Shown here: positions 1 through 8,916 of the stretch, in pieces
Numbering within the stretch: the first letter of the stretch is position 1
Layout of the letters: every line of letters begins with the position of its first letter
NCBI GenBank assembly: GCA_932294295.1
Contig: OW028586.1
Location: 8,709,701-8,773,700, forward strand
Reading direction: 5' to 3'
Source of the DNA: Alitta virens
Taxonomy: Eukaryota; Annelida; Polychaeta; Phyllodocida; Nereididae
DNA length: 64,000 bases
Made by a program: the position numbers and the translations under genes
Notes under the pieces: generated by a model
Told to the model about the DNA's origin: nothing
Seen by the model: only the letters and a program-made list of their open reading frames with translations
The model's database searches: none

Positions 1-314
1 CACGTAGCCTTGATTCTTCTCCAGGCTCCTCCGTACCAGTTGCCCCCTTGTAGGAAGTTGTTGTGTCCGCCTCACTGGCCTGTTTACAACCAGAGGCCCA
101 GGTGGCTGAACCTTCATTGTCAGGCAGCACTTCCAAGAGAAGGGCCTTTAGACCAAGATACGTAGCTGGCAAGCGGCCACCGGCCACCTCCGGCCAAGCT
201 CCATATGCCTCTACCAGTCACAGAACTCAAAACTAAAAACAAATTTATTTGACATAGTATATGAAAATATACAAGATCAGGAGAGCCACACTGGTATGCC
301 TTCTATGACTGGTG

Positions 315-1100
315 CAGGGGTCACCATTGGATCCCCAGGATCCTTCTTCAGCGACTCTTGCTGACTTTTTGGTACATTTTTATGACAAGCATCTGCCCCT
401 TCCACCATTGCCTCGTACCGTTCATCCTTGGCTGGTTTGTAGGGCAATGTGGAGGGTGTCCCACTGGGACAACACCCCACACTGTCTCGTCTTGAAGTTT
501 GGCTATCGCCAGTCCCCGTCTCTGGGTCCCCTCCTAGGACTTTCCTGGGTCTTTCTCAGGCCTTTTGGCCGGATCCTGTTCTCTTTGACCTCCCAGGCTG
601 AACAGTCGTTTGTGACAACCAAGCTGGCATTCTTGCTGGCTCTCGACAGGCAAGAAGTGGTCCAAGCTGCAAGCCCTTTCTTGTGATACTCGGGACTTGC
701 GCTTTATTCCCCAGGGTGTCTGGCTACACACTGTGGTGGGGTTTTTGCCTAAAGAGACCCAGGAACGAGATGAGAGGCTCTCCCAGTTGCCTCAGTGCGT
801 CGGTGCTTACAGGCATCGGTGGTGTTTAGGAAGGTCACCACCTCTTCCTGAAGATTCAGGGTAACTGTTCTTGTGCTCAGTCGGAGTCGTGGTTGATTGT
901 CCAATGCATCCGATTGGCCTAAGACACCGACATACCCCCAGTTCATGCTCATGAAGGTTGCTGCATGGCTGCGTCTTGGGCATATCAGGCTGGCCATTAC
1001 TCCCTCGAGGAGATTCTTATGGCTGGGTGGTGGGCAAATTCCAATGTCTTTACCAAGTTTTACTTAGCTCACCTCAACCCACAGCCTGATGTTTTTTTCC
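315..1100 (+). pseudogene. Decayed DIRS-like tyrosine recombinase
   Basis: Remnant of the tyrosine recombinase that DIRS/Ngaro-type retroelements use instead of a DDE integrase. Coding sense is spread over all three + frames. An N-terminal stretch containing TLADFLVHFYDKH starts near 360, a helical stretch FVTTKLAFLLALDRQEVVQ lies near 608-664, a middle part with a GFLPKET motif follows near 682-850, and the C-terminal block AHEGCCMAASWAYQAG to GWWANSNVFTKFYL lies at about 947-1060. The last block matches the family pattern HxxR...AGW...FY. The usual catalytic Arg is Cys here, while the nucleophile-type Tyr is kept. At least two frameshifts plus the Arg loss mean it is dead. The 1-314 stretch is GC-richer than the neighbourhood and may belong to the same element, but I cannot assign it. 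Assignment rests on motif recognition. Confidence 0.6.
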
Positions 1101-1254
1101 AGCTGACGCCTATCTTGGGCCGACAGATTCCAGGCGGTTAGGGCCTGGGGTTCTCTAGTTGATTCTAGGGTCCTCCCTATCTCCATGTTGGGATTCTGGC
1201 TATGTAAAACTCACTGCTTTACACAGTGTAGGTCCTGTTATGTCTTATGAAAAG

Positions 1255-1293
1255 AGTGAAACCCCTATCCCCCCCTGGGGAAGGGGTTTCACT
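1255..1293. repeat. Hairpin, possible retroelement end
   Basis: A 39-base inverted repeat. The left arm AGTGAAACCCC and the right arm GGGGTTTCACT are exact complements around a C/G-rich loop that pairs partly as well. It lies just past the DIRS-like recombinase, so it may be part of that element's end, but no second copy is seen in the window. Confidence 0.5.
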
Positions 1294-1454
1294 GTAATCT
1301 CTAGCATGTCACACTTCCGAGGTAACAATTTTTACCCAAAACGAAATTTTATAACCACAAATGTTTAACACCATGATAAGTAATCAGCAATAACATTATC
1401 TTTACCTAAGTCTAATATTCAAGCAACAGTTTCACAATCGTCTGTTCTTATTCT

Positions 1455-2560
1455 TCATCTTACTCAAAACCCGACGGGTGGTGATCATTATGTGCAGTGA
1501 GGGGTTTCTGACCTGCATAAATGTAAACTTTATGTTTCAGGGCCAAAATCAAAACCAAGAGCTCCTTCTTAATAGTTGAATAATTATTTTGATGGTGATT
1601 AAACTTTTCCGAAAAGTATATAATAGGATGTTCAACATCATCCCCATAATCTTGTTTCAACTGCACAGCACCAGCTGCATCATCAATTGCATCCACAGCT
1701 TTGAAAATGGTCTGCTGAAATCTGGTGACCTGAGCTCAGGGAAATGACACAACATGGTCTTTAATTTGTCAAATGCCTTTTGGCAGGGCTCATCCCAAAC
1801 TTCTCATTTTTCATGTATGATTTGCAAGAGACAAAGTAAAGGTCTTGCAGAACCTTTGGTAGTATCCTACCATACCCAAAAATTGCCTCAAAGCTTGCCT
1901 GTGGGAACAGGAAAATATAATCTGAATCTTTGCATCTACTGGGGCCACTTTCCCTTCGCCATGACATAACCCAAATATGTCCCACTTGCTTGCCCAATCG
2001 ATTGGCTAGGTTGACTCAACTTGACTGTTAAATTGACCTCAGACAACCATTGAAACAATCTTTTCTCAGCCTAAAAATGAGCTACCAATGAATCACTTCT
2101 CATGACCAAGTCATTAATGTAAGCATTGGTATTTGGCAAGTCCTTAATCACTGAGTGAATCTCTGGAATGTGGCTGGACCATTCCAAAGGAAAGGACATC
2201 ATATTACTACAGACCAGATGGTGTGACAAAGGCAGATATTTCTCTGCCCGTATCAGTTAATGGGACACACCAGTGCCCTTTTAACAAATCAATCTTTGTG
2301 TAAAACTTTGCTTGTCCCACTTTATGAATACAATCATCCATTCTAGTGGTTGGAAAAGCTTCCTTTTTACTATAATATATACAAAACCTAGTGTTACCTT
2401 TAGGCTTTGGCAATAAAACACATGTTGAACTCCAGTTGGAGGCTGAATAATGTTATGCTAACATTTAAGCAATTTCAGTTTACACTTTGCGATACAGATG
2501 CTGTTTGATTGGTTTGGCATCAATATCATGAACAGTGATTGAGGTGCTCTTTGGAACATA
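1455..2560 (-). pseudogene. Ty3/gypsy pol fragment (RT and RNase H)
   Basis: Reading the minus strand from about 2560 down to 1455 gives, in order, the linker before the reverse transcriptase, the RT finger/palm region, the connection domain and the start of RNase H. Visible family landmarks are a PKPKGNTRFC stretch (usual PKPDGSxRFC), FYTKIDLLKG followed by the DTGREISAFVTPSG block near 2207-2290, a VGYYQRFC-like connection motif near 1850, and IIYFSEKFNHHQNNYSTIKKE near 1570-1630, the usual RNase H entry. The frame is broken several times and the YxDD active-site region is not recoverable. No integrase, gag or LTR pair was found. It is an old, truncated copy in opposite orientation to the DIRS-like remnant beside it. 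Confidence 0.75.
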
Positions 2561-3090
2561 AGGAAACAAAACTTGATATTTCAATATCAACTACCATCAT
2601 TAAAAGGACTGTTGTCAAGGAGGAAAAGGTGCCGTAATATGGCACAACTCTCCAAAGTAATTTCTGTCTCAGTGGTGACAATGTGTAGTATAAGCTCTGG
2701 GTCTTATATACTTGGCCCCCTCAAGAATAATCTACTTTTAATATTTCCAGAAAAGTAGAGACGCCAGAATTTTACAGAGTTATTTTCTTGAAGTTATGCA
2801 TTTCAATTGAGATCAAACAACATAAACAAGCTATTATGTGCATTGTAAAATCAGTTATGTAATATTACATTGACTGTGAACTATCAACAATAATGAACTA
2901 CAATACTAATATAAACAATGGTTACATCACATTCGTGTCCAAGTTAGATCTTAATTAACAACTAAGGATCCAAAAGATGTATGTAATATGCACTATTTGG
3001 AATTTTTTAAGTGCCATATTTCCATTTCATACATCAACACCATGGTCCAGTGTGTGTGTGTGTGTAAGTTGTGGTTCTTTACATTTTGGA
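2561..3090. other. Intergenic, no gene seen
   Basis: AT-rich spacer between the retroelement remnants and the repeats before the lactonase gene. It holds a short (GT)n run at about 3051-3065. No coding pattern, splice-compatible exon or structured RNA was recognised. Confidence 0.5.
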
Positions 3091-3094
3091 TCAT

Positions 3095-3250
3095 AATTGG
3101 CTTCTAAAAGCCCAGATGACATGCAGACATTGGGCAAAAGTTGGCAGACAACGTTGCGCCAATGCCATTTCGCACATTGGTGAGGTGTTGGCCCAACATC
3201 ATCTGCCAAACTGCAATGTTGGTACCACATGCTGCCCAACATTGGCCTTA
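3095..3250. repeat. Degenerate TTGGGCCAAC-type repeat, copy 1
   Basis: The stretch repeats variants of GTTGGCCCAAC / CATTGGGC with short spacing (for example GTTGGCAGAC, GTTGGCCCAACATC, GTTGGTACC, CCCAACATTGG). It resembles the longer tract at 6490-6860. Open frames across it are by-products of the repeat and are not called as genes. Confidence 0.45.
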
Positions 3251-3319
3251 TAATGATACTGACAATTATAGGCTTCCCTAACTAATAATGGAACTTGGAA
3301 GGAATTTTTACAGAATTAC

Positions 3320-3665
3320 AGTATTTGTGAATTATGAGTGTTGTCAGTATTAACAGGGGCATAATGAAATTGATAGGATTTATTGGAATTCTGGGAATTA
3401 TAATTGGAACAGGAGTTATGGTACTTTAAGGAATTATATCCAATTGCGGGGGTGGTATTTATTGGGAATTATGGGTATTGTCAATATTAAAGGGGACATA
3501 TGAAAAATAACTGGACTTATTGGGACATATGGGCATTATTAGGACTTATTGGGACATACGGGAATTGTCAGAGACTGGAAGGAATTTCATGGAATTGTTG
3601 GGAGTTGACGGAATTATGGGGGTTATATGGGGCCTCCTGGTGATGTATTCTGTCCATTGGCAATA
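3320..3665. repeat. Degenerate tandem repeat, about 137-bp period
   Basis: The segment near 3331 (GAATTATGAGTGTTGTCAGT, then ATTAACAGGGGCATAATGA) recurs near 3468 as GAATTATGGGTATTGTCAAT, then ATTAAAGGGGACATATGA. Smaller units GGAATT, GGGACATA and TTATTGG recur inside. It looks like a decayed minisatellite. Confidence 0.5.
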
Positions 3666-3694
3666 TTGTTCACAAGTTTCTAGTACCCCAAGGT

Positions 3695-3728
3695 CAGAGA
3701 TTGTATAACGTACGTTATACAATCTCTG
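3695..3728. repeat. 34-bp perfect palindrome
   Basis: A perfect inverted repeat without spacer. The left half CAGAGATTGTATAACGT is exactly complementary to the right half ACGTTATACAATCTCTG, with AACGTACGTT at the centre. CCAAGGTC flanks it on both sides with slight variation. It lies about 290 bases upstream of the lactonase start codon. Confidence 0.9.
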
Positions 3729-4020
3729 CCCAAGGTCCAAGGCCCCTGGTGTGCGTCTACAGAAGCATTGAAATTACCAGCAGTTGTCTCTGCCTGCTCC
3801 TGAAAATCTAGCCAATCAGCGCTCTACAAATTAGGTCAACTTCGTCAGCTCACAAACTAGGTCATGCGCTGTCAGGTGAATAGTGTTGCTGCAAAGAGGA
3901 AGGATATTTAAACCGAATTGTGGTAATATTATCAGTTTCTTGAAGTGACAGTAACTCTGAAGTGTCTAGAAAACGCCTAGTTGCCACATTGTCTGTTGTG
4001 AACTGTTTAGACGAAGAGGA

Positions 4021-7000
4021 ATGGCTGCCAACACCAAACCAATTTTGAAGATTTTTGACAATGACACTGTTGTCTCAGAAAAAGTGTGTGAATTTGTTAC
4101 TGAAATAGCCAATAAAGCTATCAAGGAAAGAGGAGTTTTCACCGTTGGAGTATCAGGTAATTTAATATATGATTATATGCATTTTTGTTGATATCATAGA
4201 TCATGACTTGTAAAACTGACAAATGGCAAAGAAAAAAAGTTGCCTGTCACAGTGACGTTGACCCAACTATATGTATTATATAGTGTACAGAACTGCATGT
4301 GATCTTCGTGCGTTGACCATGTTGACATCAAAATTAAATTGCATGCTTATCACCACACAGTCGCATCAAATATACAGCAATTTGTATGATATACTTAGGT
4401 TGTATGTACTATGAAAGATTAGTTCTTTAAAATAAGCGTTTTACAATTGCCCGTCATATCATGTAGTTGCTATGCCCAGTATATAATTTCAATTAATAAA
4501 CATCATTATTTAAGCAGAGTGATAGATGTACAAAATGACTTTAACGTAATTTGTGTTTACGTTTCGATTTTTTATTTTTACACAGGTGGAAGTGTCGCAA
4601 AGTTTCTGTGTAATGGATTGCCAAACAAAACAACAGACTGGTCAAAATGGCGAGTTTTCTTCTGTGACGAACGTCATGTTGGTTTTGATGATCCAGAATG
4701 TACTTACACCATTTATGAGAAAGGTTTAATGAGCAAAGTGCCTTTATCCAAAGAACACATGTATGCAGATGATCCTAGCATAAGTGGTAAGGTGCTGGAA
4801 AATTCATTATTATAAGATGCATGCTTCCGACTTTTTGAAGACATTTCTCTAGTAGCGCCTGGAGTATATATGTATTCATTGTAAATAGATTGCAATAACA
4901 GAGAAAATCTACCGAATTGCCAAAAAATAAAAAAAACTGTCTACCACAATTTTTTTTTTTTAGTTTTTAAATCTGTTATTCCCTTGCAAACATGAGGCAT
5001 AATTGCGTGATGAGTCATTCCCTTGAGCAGTTATTTATCGGAAACATGACTTTTTACTCTGCTTTCATAGCCAAAGGGTTATTACAATTTTACCGTTTTA
5101 TTTATCAATACAGTGTCTGAGGCAGCAGAGAGATATGTGAAGATATTGAAATTGGTCTTCTCAGGAGAGTTGCCTAGATTTGACATGTTGATTCTTGGTA
5201 TGGGACCTGATGGACACACCTGTTCCCTGTTTCCTGGTCACCCACTTCTTCAGGTAATTTGCAAATTAAATATCAACTATAGGCATGGTAAGCTGCAGCA
5301 TGACCATTAGTCAATTACTTAAAACTATTACCTTAACCTTAGATTTCTTTCTACAATGTATGGTTCCAATAAATTTTGTTCTCATCACAAATCTTCTCAG
5401 AACTGTCAAAAATGTACTATGATTGCGAAATGAAAATAACTATATTTATTAATATCGTTTAAAAAATATAATTTGTGATCCTTCTGGATAAAATCGTATC
5501 GGGTTATTTTTATATTTCCTGTGTGCAGTGCTTAAATTGGTCCCTATTGGTTTAGAAATTCCTGACTTATTCTTTTTAGGAAGACAAAGCTTGGGTCGCA
5601 CCCATCAGTGACTCTCCAAAGCCTCCTCCGCAGAGAATCACTTTGACATTCCCGGTCATTCAGAACTGCCGCAATGCTGTGTTTGTATCTTGCGGAAGTG
5701 GCAAGGCAGACATGGTCCAGGTTAGTAATTAGAGTTCAGTCCCAATTAAAGCACCTAAATTCTATTTTAAACCCCAATCGATTGCTGACTGTTGTACATG
5801 ATATAGGCGGATCAAGGGGTGGTGCAGGAGGTGCACAACTCCCCTTTTGGTCACCAACATTAATTGCATTGACCCTAGAAGGGCTTTGCACCTTCAGCAC
5901 ATGAAACAATTGCACCCCTCTTTTAGATTCCTGGATCCGCCCCTATCAGCAGTGCATTGAGCAGTTGGAAAAGGGTGGGGGGTTAATTGATACTACATGT
6001 ACCAAAGCCAAAAAAAAAATATTAGTAATGGGTCGTTTTATTGTTGTTACCTCCGTCAACAAGTTGGTCAAGGAGGTTTTGTTTTTTGGGTTTCTTTCTT
6101 TATTTATTTTTAGCAGGATATCTCAAAAAGTTACGGATGGATCTAGATTAGATTTCGTGGGCAGGTGGAAAATGTGAATCATAAAACTGATAAAATTTGG
6201 GGGGTGATCCGGATCATATTCTGGATCCAGAATACTGTTCCAGTACATATAGTAAATGCCATTGGACTAATCAATTTTGGTCTTCATTCCATTTTGATGT
6301 TCAAACACCTCTAGTTAATGGATCTAGTATTGATCACACTACGGATCTGGACCAAACAAATATTTTATCCGGATCCCATTCTGGATGCTGGGATCCCAGA
6401 AAACTTTTTCACATGATATTGCCATAATGAAAGGACAGAATCTGGTCAAATAATTTATGGGAACAGATGATACCTTTTCATGAAAGTCTTTGGGATCATC
6501 CAGGCGACATTTGGCCAACAGTGCACAGACACAACAGTAGGCTAACTGGAGAGTGGGCAGGTTGGACTTTGATGCCATTTTCCATAGGGTGGGTCTGTCT
6601 GATGGAGGGCCAATTTGCTATTGCCTATGCAATGTTGGACCAATGCTGGGCCGACTTTGAGTTTAAATGTTATTTGCCTATTGGTAGGCCTATGTGACAG
6701 TGGCTGACCTGGCGCTGGCCAAATGTGGGCCAACCTGACATTGGGCCATTTTATACTGACTGGTCTCCACAAACAATGGCAAACACAACAAGGACAAAAT
6801 GTGAATGGACATTGAGCTAATAGTGCATACATATTGGGTCGGCAGTACATTAGAGTGGGCCTTGGCGGAGGGTTGCTCTCTTTGAGTACCCTCTAATATA
6901 TATATATGATTTGTTTTATTGCTATTAGGTGCAATGACAATAATAGATTTGTTTTCTTGCCCCTTTCAATATATATTTTTTTTAAATGACAGTAGAACAC

Positions 7001-7279
7001 AACCTTTTTATTTAGACCACCTAACAACTAATTAAGATCACTCATTTGTAGACTCAAGACTATTGGATATCAAGATGGCATCTCACCTTAGACCTCCACA
7101 CAAAGCATCCTATCTAATATATTATAAAAAAGTTCTGCAGATTGTTAATTATTTTCCAGAGAGTCTTGGAGAGCAAAGAAGAACCACCCCTTCCAGCCAG
7201 TATGGTGAGACCGCACAGTGGTGACCTCTACTGGTTCTTGGATCAAGGAGCAGCCGGAAAACTGGCCAACAAATTATGA
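4021..7279 (+). CDS. PGLS: 6-phosphogluconolactonase
   Basis: Cytosolic enzyme of the oxidative pentose phosphate pathway. It hydrolyses 6-phosphogluconolactone to 6-phosphogluconate between G6PD and 6PGD. Five coding exons join in frame: 4021-4156, 4586-4786, 5114-5253, 5580-5720, 7160-7279 (738 nt, 245 aa; the human protein is 258 aa). Landmarks are the sugar-phosphate loop VGVSGGSVA (residues 42-50), [12 protein letters not shown] in exon 2, the signature [16 protein letters not shown] (141-156), and [13 protein letters not shown] in exon 4. The C-terminal exon reads [20 protein letters not shown]. The Cys in GHTCSLFP is normal for animals. The ATG at 4021 follows a short 5' leader with a TATA-like ATATTTAAA near 3904. 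Intron 4 (1.4 kb) carries a MITE and decayed repeats. Identification is secure; the exon edges come from splice consensus and frame continuity. Confidence 0.95.
5804..5945. mobile_element. Short MITE, hAT-like ends
   Basis: Inside lactonase intron 4. The left end ATAGGCGGATCA and the right end TGGATCCGCCCCTAT are near-complementary (two bases missing on the left), 142 bases apart. The end motif AGGGGCGGATCC is common in non-autonomous hAT-type elements of invertebrates. It has no coding capacity. Confidence 0.55.
6025..6430 (+). repeat. Dispersed repeat with ATCCGGATC motifs
   Basis: Within lactonase intron 4. The stretch begins near TTGTTGTTACCTCCGTCAAC, continues through AAAAAGTTACGGATGGATCT, and becomes rich in GATCCGGATC and TGGATCC motifs (about 6205-6400). 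The layout looks like a known style of dispersed repeat of aquatic animals, but I cannot name the family with certainty. Confidence 0.4.
6490..6865. repeat. Degenerate TTGGGCCAAC-type repeat, copy 2
   Basis: Irregular array of TTGGCC / GGGCCAA words every 15-40 bases (for example ATTTGGCCAAC, AGGGCCAATTTG, CTGGGCCGACTTTG, GTGGGCCAACCTG, CATTGGGCCATT). It lies in lactonase intron 4 and is related in wording to 3095-3250. The open frames are repeat by-products. Confidence 0.45.
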
Positions 7280-7398
7280 TCAAAGGTTTTATTATTCCAT
7301 AGGCTTTGAAATCATCTGATCTGCTAGAGTGCTTATTCACATGGTTTTTGTTCATAGAATAATGTGATAACATTATTTTTATATTCTTGATAAAAGTA

Positions 7399-7404
7399 AA
7401 TAAA
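7399..7404 (+). terminator. Candidate poly(A) signal of the lactonase gene
   Basis: AATAAA 120 bases after the lactonase stop codon, followed by a T-rich stretch. It is the first canonical signal downstream on this strand. Confidence 0.5.
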
Positions 7405-7528
7405 TATTTTATCATGTACAACTCATATAGTCAGGGGCGTCTATTTCTTTTGACGGGTTGGGGGAATGCAAGCTTACTTTGTCGGTCCATGTCAAATAAA
7501 AAGAGCAACCGCATTTAATATTGATGTG

Positions 7529-8916
7529 TTTATTACTGATTCTGTAAAACTAAACTTTCATAAATTATTTGTAAATGAGAGTAATATATAATTAACAATT
7601 ACAAATTCTTGAACATTATACAAGACATGTATAGTAGTCATGGAAAGAAATGTCCTGTTTCTAATTGTAATTATACACATTAAAAAATTTATATTATTGA
7701 GTTCATTTATAAGGCCACACTTTATTGTCCATATCTGTTGGTTATCTGACAAATTAAAAATTTTGTGGAGCAAAATAGAAAATTAGGGATTTTTAGAATA
7801 AATAGTCTGAATGTAATTTCATAAGGGCTGTTCCATTATAAAGTGAGGGATAATTTGAAAAAGCTGCCAATTTATTAAATATTTAATTCAAAAACCTGTG
7901 GCAAGAGTCTTCAAACAAGAAAGGGGGGAGTCTCGAGGGTCTGAAATATGTTACCCTCCCCAGCCCCCACTTCCAAATAGAACAGCCCTAACCAAAAAAA
8001 CTCTAATATAGTTCCTGAGGGAATTTAATTTTACTGTTTATGTAACATCCAAAAATGCACCTGTCAGCAATGGCCAATTACTGAATTAGAAACAGAACGA
8101 TTAACTGGAGGGCTAGTCATATCAAGCAAATATCTGCGAAATGTGATACAGCGTACTATTATGCAGCCCGTTTTGGAATTCTATTGCACAGGCCAATGGA
8201 ACAACCACACAATAAAAAATTTTCAATTGTGTTTTCGAGTAACCATGCACTTGGGCATAAAAGACAGAGAATTCCATATATTCATTATCACACAACAATA
8301 TAATACACAGACGTTACAAAATTTTACGTCTTACAAATTTGATACTAGTATTCGGAAAATTTTGAAAGTTTTTCACTTAAGCAAATTAAACCGTGCAACT
8401 GGTCTATTAAATTTAGCATGAAGAGTATATAAATATCCCACTTTTATATATTATAACAATTTAAACCCATTAGATGTGATAGATTATAGCACAAGCAATC
8501 ACACAAAGTACTCCTTACAAAATCTGTCATTATTCAATATGAGAAAATTAACTAATTTGAGAAAATTAACTCAATAAATTAATATAAAATGTACATAATC
8601 CAGCTTTGCACTGAAAACCATAAATTTAAAAAACAGAAGACCGTTTTCGGCCTGCCAAGCTTTTGTATAAATATATCATCCACAGCACATGGCATTTGCA
8701 AGTATACCGAGTGTATTACATCAACAAACTATTTACAATGAAGATGATAATGAATGAAATAATTTATGCAGAATGTGACTTTCAACAACGATGAAAAATG
8801 AAGCAAAATTGCAACAAAACAAAAACCAGCCTGCGGTTTCAAGAAATTGAAGTAGTGAAGTATTTTTCCCATCTGTACCGTAATAACTGTAGCACCTATA
8901 AGTCGTGAAACTGCCT
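7529..8916 (-). other. Putative 3' UTR of the golgin gene
   Basis: AT-rich stretch after the golgin stop codon (minus strand). AATAAA-type signals on the minus strand are seen at 7529-7534 and within the interval, so the true cleavage site is uncertain. It contains one foldback element at 7824-7990. If the distal site is used, it ends only about 125 bases from the lactonase poly(A) signal, so the two genes converge tail to tail. Confidence 0.35.
7824..7990. mobile_element. AGGGCTGTTCCATT foldback element, copy 1
   Basis: The left end AAGGGCTGTTCCATTATAAAG and the right end AATAGAACAGCCCTA are inverted complements. The interior is G-rich then C-rich. It is one of at least four copies of this small family in the window. 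Confidence 0.65.

Noticed and set aside
312..686. 124-aa open frame on + as an independent gene
   Set aside because: Its sequence is part of the decayed DIRS-like recombinase, which continues in other frames downstream.
7431..7480. CAGGGGCGT as the end of another hAT element
   Set aside because: Only one end is visible, with no matching inverted end or duplication nearby.
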